Shown here: positions 9,424 to 13,785 of the stretch, one piece after another | How the letters are laid out: every line of letters starts with the position of its first letter | Numbering within the stretch: the first letter of the stretch is position 1 | Origin: Glaciecola sp. UBA983 | Lineage (GTDB): Bacteria; Pseudomonadota; Gammaproteobacteria; Enterobacterales; Alteromonadaceae | Reading direction: 5' to 3' | Length of the DNA: 13,785 nt | NCBI GenBank assembly: GCA_002292215.1 | Contig: DBBN01000035.1 | Span: 1-13,785 of the forward strand | Translations under genes and position numbers: made by a program | Notes under the pieces: generated by a model | Databases searched by the model: none | What the model was told of the DNA's origin: nothing | Seen by the model: the letters and a program-made list of their open reading frames with translations, nothing else

Positions 9424-10114
9424 GGGTATCCGCTTGTTTTATAACACTCGCGATGGCCATTGCTGCAGCTAGAATATGTTGTTCTTGCGACATACCACTG
9501 GCCTTGCGAGGCTTAAGACTGTGGTCACCATCAAATAAATACTCCACCTGAACATTATCAGGGTATTGATACGTTTCGATTTCGGCGCGGGTGCCAAATG
9601 TATCTCGCTCTCCCTGGCATATAAATATCGGTGAAGTTGCCGATTGTAACACTGCTAAGCGTAACGAGTCAGGTTTTCCGACTGGATGAAAAGGATATCC
9701 AATAATGGTCGCACCGATAATCGACTGAGCTGAGTTAGGATTAGGCTCGGCTAATGCCAAGGTGTTTAGGGCATGACATGCAACGCGCCCGCCCATTGAT
9801 TTTCCGCCTATCCATAATGAATCAGTGCCAATCTGAGCCTGCACATAAGCAATCGCATTTAAGTACTCAACTTCTAATTTGGGTAGTCGCGGTGGTGGAC
9901 GCCGTTTGCCCTCGGCTTTGGCTTGCGCCATATAGGCAAAATCAAATAACCAAACATGCACGCCTGATGCATTCAATGCATTAGCCAAAGACAACATGAA
10001 TGGATGCTGCGATCCAGCACCTGCTCCATGCGCAAAAAGCAAGTGTGCGTTAGAGGGCATTATACTAGGCTGCTTAAGCAAATTAGGTGGAAGACTTAAA
10101 GGGTCACTAGCCAT
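9407..10114 (-). CDS. Alpha/beta hydrolase of the Tex30/KANL3 (COG3571-like) family
   Basis: Predicted cytoplasmic serine hydrolase, 235 residues, no signal peptide, substrate unknown. The alpha/beta hydrolase parts are visible: oxyanion region HGAGAG at 29-34, nucleophile elbow GKSMGGR at 104-110 with Ser106, acid CQGERD at 166-171 with Asp171, and base GDHSLKPRK at 196-204 with His198. The set matches the Tex30/KANL3-like family. I chose ATG 10114 because a very strong GAGGAGGA sequence lies about 7 bases upstream. A longer reading from 10135 (MKRRRID) has no such site and would overlap gcvA. The start is one base beyond the gcvA stop, so coupling to gcvA translation is likely. Its place between gcvA and the DUF423-like gene departs from the E. 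coli order. Confidence 0.88.
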   Translation of the reverse strand: MASDPLSLPPNLLKQPSIMPSNAHLLFAHGAGAGSQHPFMLSLANALNASGVHVWLFDFAYMAQAKAEGKRRPPPRLPKLEVEYLNAIAYVQAQIGTDSLWIGGKSMGGRVACHALNTLALAEPNPNSAQSIIGATIIGYPFHPVGKPDSLRLAVLQSATSPIFICQGERDTFGTRAEIETYQYPDNVQVEYLFDGDHSLKPRKASGMSQEQHILAAAMAIASVIKQADTHDATI

Positions 10115-10115
10115 A

Positions 10116-11009
10116 TCAATCCTCCTCCTCTTCAACTTGGCTTAATAGCCATTCACGAAACAAGGTGATTTTTTCTTGTTCATGTTCACTATTCTCACTC
10201 ACTATATAAAATCCATCTTTGGACTCTACGCGTTCTTCAAATGGGCAAATCAAGCGACCCGCATCAATCTCGGGTTTTGCTAATAATGTATTTCCTAACG
10301 CTATGCCTTGACCTAATGCCGCAGCTTGCAAGACGAGCATTGAATGTGAAAATATCGGACCTTGGTTGACATTAATCTTTTTAATGTCGAACTCCTTAAG
10401 CCAGTATTTCCAATTATCGCGTGATGAATCATGCAACAAGATATGTTCCGATAAGTCACTCAATTCTTCTAATGGTTTATCTGAGGCAAATAACATTGGC
10501 GAACATAATGGCGTCAAGTATTCTTTATGTAACTGTTCACTATGCAAACCTTGCCAGCGCCCTCGCCCATAATATATCGCAATATCGGTGCTTTCATCTA
10601 AAAACCCTTCATCAAAATCTACGGCTTTAATACGCACATCAATATCTGGATACAAGGTCGAAAATTGACTGATTCGTGGCACCAACCATTTGGCAGCAAA
10701 GCTAGGTGGCATCGCAACAGTAATCGACCCTTTGGCGCCTCTATTTAACAGTCGCTCAGTCGCATCCACAATATGCGAAAAGATATCTTTGATATCGGAA
10801 TAATACGCTTGGCCATCTTCTGTTAACAATAATGTACGATTTTTACGTAAAAATAACTTTATTGACAAAAACTCTTCTAATAACTTTATTTGATGGGATA
10901 TCGCCGCTTGTGTAACAAAAAGTTCATCTGCAGCTTTGGTGAAGCTTAGGTGCTTAGCCGCCGAATCGAAAGCCTTCAGGGCATTTAATGGGGGTATTCG
11001 CTTAGCCAT
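10116..11009 (-). CDS. gcvA: LysR-type regulator GcvA (glycine cleavage system activator)
   Basis: DNA-binding regulator that, in E. coli, controls the glycine cleavage operon gcvTHP and the small RNA gcvB in response to glycine and purines. It has 297 residues. The N-terminal winged helix-turn-helix is MAKRIPPLNALKAFDSAAKHLSFTKAADELFVTQAAISHQIKLLE in essence (residues 1-45), very close to E. coli GcvA. The effector domain keeps IAIYYGRGRWQGL, LLHDSSR and NVNQGPIFSHSMLVLQAA. The C-terminus is shorter than in E. coli and ends in a run of acidic residues, EEEED. The codons for these form the ribosome binding site of the next gene. The start at 11009 has only a weak upstream purine stretch. A probable self-binding site lies just upstream. 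The glycine cleavage genes themselves are not in this window. Confidence 0.93.
   Translation of the reverse strand: MAKRIPPLNALKAFDSAAKHLSFTKAADELFVTQAAISHQIKLLEEFLSIKLFLRKNRTLLLTEDGQAYYSDIKDIFSHIVDATERLLNRGAKGSITVAMPPSFAAKWLVPRISQFSTLYPDIDVRIKAVDFDEGFLDESTDIAIYYGRGRWQGLHSEQLHKEYLTPLCSPMLFASDKPLEELSDLSEHILLHDSSRDNWKYWLKEFDIKKINVNQGPIFSHSMLVLQAAALGQGIALGNTLLAKPEIDAGRLICPFEERVESKDGFYIVSENSEHEQEKITLFREWLLSQVEEEED
10121..10131 (-). promoter_or_regulatory. Strong ribosome binding site for the hydrolase, inside gcvA coding sequence
   Basis: On the minus strand this reads GAGGAGGAGGA, ending 6 bases before the hydrolase ATG at 10114. It also encodes the acidic tail of GcvA. It decides the hydrolase start and suggests that ribosomes finishing gcvA re-initiate at the hydrolase. 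Confidence 0.75.
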
Positions 11010-11046
11010 TGCAATTATCAGTTATTAATGATTTGTAAATACTAAC

Positions 11047-11061
11047 ATTAGTTATTCTAAT
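11047..11061. promoter_or_regulatory. Candidate GcvA operator (LysR box) upstream of gcvA
   Basis: ATTAG, five bases, CTAAT: a 15-bp inverted repeat with the T-N11-A spacing typical of LysR-type regulators, 38 bases upstream of the gcvA start. From memory, E. coli GcvA binding sites share CTAAT, which is exactly the half-site here. A second partial match, CTAAC in ACTAACATTAGT, lies at 11041-11052. A self-regulatory site is expected for this family; it could also control the divergent small gene. Confidence 0.5.
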
Positions 11062-11084
11062 GACAAAGACATAATTCTTTTCAT

Positions 11085-11113
11085 TTTTCAAGGTTGTGTT
11101 TTCGGCATATTAT
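11085..11113 (+). promoter_or_regulatory. Candidate sigma-70 promoter for the small exported protein gene
   Basis: TTTTCA at 11085-11090 and TATTAT at 11108-11113, separated by 17 bases. The match is moderate at both hexamers. It would start transcription near 11120 and give a leader of roughly 85 bases that contains both inverted repeats listed next. Confidence 0.4.
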
Positions 11114-11120
11114 GTGTCTC

Positions 11121-11140
11121 GTTGAGGGATGGCCCTTAAC
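11121..11140 (+). promoter_or_regulatory. Leader hairpin 1 upstream of the small exported protein gene
   Basis: GTTGAGGG (11121-11128) and CCCTTAAC (11133-11140) pair over eight positions, with one G-U wobble, around the 4-base loop ATGG. It would lie at the very 5' end of the predicted transcript, where a stem can protect mRNA or take part in regulation. There is no U run, so it is not an intrinsic terminator. Confidence 0.35.
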
Positions 11141-11149
11141 CTATCAAAA

Positions 11150-11168
11150 TTCTAGAAATCGTCTAGAA
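11150..11168. repeat. Inverted repeat TTCTAGA-N5-TCTAGAA in the leader
   Basis: TTCTAGA (11150-11156) and TCTAGAA (11162-11168) form perfect 7-base arms around AATCG. The sequence is 35 bases upstream of the GTG start. It could be an operator on DNA or a weak hairpin in the mRNA. The recurring TCTAGAA makes the site internally symmetric as well. Confidence 0.35.
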
Positions 11169-11203
11169 CGATATTTAAAACATTTATTTTCTTGGAGAAA
11201 ATT

Positions 11204-12453
<1,250 letters not shown>

Positions 12454-12474
12454 TTAATCTGATAATTTATAATA

Positions 12475-12846
12475 TTAAAACAATGCTGTTTTGGTTATTG
12501 CAATCTTCCCGGTTAAGCCTAACCATGCAACCGCGCCAATCAGTGCAAAAACACGCATCGCATTGGTTCTTGCCCACTTTACTGCAACAACAGCAAGTAG
12601 TACATACGCAACTAAACCAATCAACTTGCTAGTAACCCATTCATCGACAAACGGGTATTGAGCGAGTGTGACGCACAGGCCTATTGCGGTGATGATCAGG
12701 ACTGTATTAATGATATGTGGCAATACTTTTAACCATTTTGCTTCTTTCATTTTACTGTCCATTAAATGGGCTACGACTTGTAAAATTAAAAATAATAATG
12801 AAAGTGCAATTGCAGCTAAGTGTAGATGTTTAAAAGCCATGTACAT
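12475..12846 (-). CDS. sirB2: SirB2-family inner-membrane protein
   Basis: Small membrane protein of 123 residues with about four hydrophobic segments (roughly 8-28, 44-64, 74-90 and 97-115). Family features are the early FKHLHLAAIALSLLFLILQ, the central LPHIINTVLIITAIGL, and the ending GLTGKIAITKT. The name comes from a Salmonella locus that raised invasion gene expression; the biochemical role is unknown. E. coli has the order prmC, ychQ (sirB2), ychA (sirB1), kdsA. Here sirB1 is absent and sirB2 leads directly to kdsA. The start at 12846 is preferred over the ATG two codons later because AAGGA lies 7 bases upstream of it. The 73 bases towards prmC contain only AT-rich sequence with a short GTTAGTTA repeat. 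Confidence 0.88.
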   Translation of the reverse strand: MYMAFKHLHLAAIALSLLFLILQVVAHLMDSKMKEAKWLKVLPHIINTVLIITAIGLCVTLAQYPFVDEWVTSKLIGLVAYVLLAVVAVKWARTNAMRVFALIGAVAWLGLTGKIAITKTALF

Positions 12847-12919
12847 AATGAATTCCTTGAGTAATAAAATAATAGTAAATTTTGTTATTGGTTGTTAGTT
12901 AGTTATTTTTAAAACGTAT

Positions 12920-13785
12920 TTAAGTTATTTTTTGACCTAGTGTGATCCTAGGGTGTTGTGCATAATCGCATAAAGTGGCGACTTGGCTAAAACCTTTGGC
13001 TGTAAATAATTGTTGAATTCTGTCAGCTTGTTGATACCCATGCTCAATTAGCAACCAGCCCCCCTTGTGCAAATAACCAGGAGCTTGCTCGACGATCAAT
13101 TTAATATCCGCCAAACCATTATCTGCAGCAGTCAATGCAGTATCGGGTTCAAACCTTACATCGCCTTGCACTAAATACTCACTATCCGGCTCAACATAAG
13201 GTGGGTTGGATACAATAATATCAAATGTTCCACTCACCTGAGTAAACCAATCACTTTGCAAAATAGTAACTCGCTCGGCGTGATTAGGAATTAGACGCTG
13301 CGCATTTTGTTTGGCTAATGCAACGGCTGCTGGGACAAAATCAACTGCTTGCACACGAATAGATGGGCACTCTAAGGCGGCGCTAATGGCTATGGCTCCG
13401 GTACCTGTGCCAAGGTCCAGTAGGCGCGCCGTTATAACATCGACATTCGCACTTTCAGGGCTTTCGCCAGTTTTAGCTATTTCGCTTAGATCTGCGATTT
13501 TATCTATGATGACATCAACGAGTTGTTCTGTTTCTGGGCGTGGGATCAATGTAGCAGATGAAACTAAAAATTCGCGACCATAAAATTCTTGATAGCCAAG
13601 AATATAAGCTACGGGTTTTCCGCTACTGCGCTGTTGTATAAATTGTTGATATTTAGCCGATTGAGTATCAGATAAGGTTTTATCCGACCAGGTATGAAGA
13701 TAAGCACGATTGCAATCAAGAACTGCACATAGCAGCACTTGCGCATCGATTTTAGCATCGACAAGTGCATGTCCGTTAGCGTTAG
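12920..13785 (-). CDS. prmC: Release factor glutamine methyltransferase PrmC (HemK), N-terminus cut by window edge
   Basis: Methylates the glutamine of the GGQ motif in release factors 1 and 2 using S-adenosylmethionine, which speeds translation termination. The frame stays open to the right edge. The visible 288 residues include a helical N-terminal region (HALVDAKIDAQVLLCAVL) matching the start of PrmC, so the GTG at 13738 is internal and the true start is outside. Motifs: PVAYILGYQEFYGREF, TLIPRPETEQLV, the SAM-binding LLDLGTGTGAIAIS, and the catalytic VSNPPYVEP, which holds the substrate glutamine. GDVRFEPDTALTAADNGL is as in E. coli. Between the PRPETE block and the SAM motif there are about 15 extra residues (SEIAKTGESPESANVD) compared with E. 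coli. Upstream hemA and prfA would be expected beyond the edge. Confidence 0.95.
   Translation of the reverse strand, partial: NANGHALVDAKIDAQVLLCAVLDCNRAYLHTWSDKTLSDTQSAKYQQFIQQRSSGKPVAYILGYQEFYGREFLVSSATLIPRPETEQLVDVIIDKIADLSEIAKTGESPESANVDVITARLLDLGTGTGAIAISAALECPSIRVQAVDFVPAAVALAKQNAQRLIPNHAERVTILQSDWFTQVSGTFDIIVSNPPYVEPDSEYLVQGDVRFEPDTALTAADNGLADIKLIVEQAPGYLHKGGWLLIEHGYQQADRIQQLFTAKGFSQVATLCDYAQHPRITLGQKIT

Noticed and set aside
10133..10135. ATG giving a longer hydrolase beginning MKRRRID
   Set aside because: It has no ribosome binding site and overlaps gcvA; ATG 10114 has a near-ideal one.
11192..11194. TTG as the start of the small exported protein
   Set aside because: It would put MEKI before the signal peptide and uses a rare start; GTG at 11204 has a well-spaced GGAG and gives a typical Lys-Lys signal peptide start.
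13736..13738. GTG as the start of prmC
   Set aside because: The frame remains open to the right edge, and the residues before the GTG (HALVDAKIDAQVLL) match the normal PrmC N-terminal region, so the GTG is internal.

Overview
The window looks like a chromosomal core region of an AT-rich, marine-type gammaproteobacterium, most like the Shewanella / Alteromonadales / Vibrio group. This rests on recognised proteins and gene order: an EF-G2-type elongation factor, a metal-independent KdsA with Asn26, GcvA beside a DUF423-like protein and RlmM, and a prmC-sirB2-kdsA block. I see no phage, IS element, CRISPR array, tRNA or rRNA.

Layout from left to right. Positions 1-1261 (minus) hold most of phosphoglucomutase (pgm), cut by the left edge. 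A 160-base divergent intergenic region with an 18-bp perfect inverted repeat follows. Positions 1422-5555 (plus) are a tight three-gene operon: MoxR-type AAA+ ATPase, DUF58 membrane protein and TgpA-type membrane transglutaminase. This is a recognised but mechanistically poorly understood envelope module. A bidirectional hairpin terminator (5590-5617) separates it from a convergent stand-alone EF-G2 gene (5641-7728, minus).

Positions 7863-11009 (minus) form a compact, partly overlapping run transcribed gcvA, alpha/beta hydrolase, DUF423-like membrane protein, rlmM. In E. coli gcvA-ygdD-rlmM are neighbours; here a hydrolase sits inside that block, and its ribosome binding site is encoded by the acidic tail of gcvA. 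Upstream of gcvA is a candidate GcvA operator (ATTAG-N5-CTAAT).

Divergent from gcvA is the least explained gene: a small exported protein (11204-11599, plus) I cannot assign to a family. Its C-terminus is a GS(D/E)P repeat, encoded by DNA that contains an 18-bp direct repeat and a perfect 12-bp-arm inverted repeat. It may be a palindromic repeat element taken into a reading frame. It ends convergently, with a 4-base overlap, on kdsA (11596-12444, minus), followed by sirB2 (12475-12846, minus) and prmC (12920 to the right edge, minus, N-terminus cut off).

Most of the window is housekeeping: sugar phosphate metabolism, translation, rRNA and release-factor methylation, Kdo synthesis and glycine regulation. 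The parts worth a second look are the GSDP-repeat protein and its structured leader, the transglutaminase operon, and the small departures from conserved gene order.
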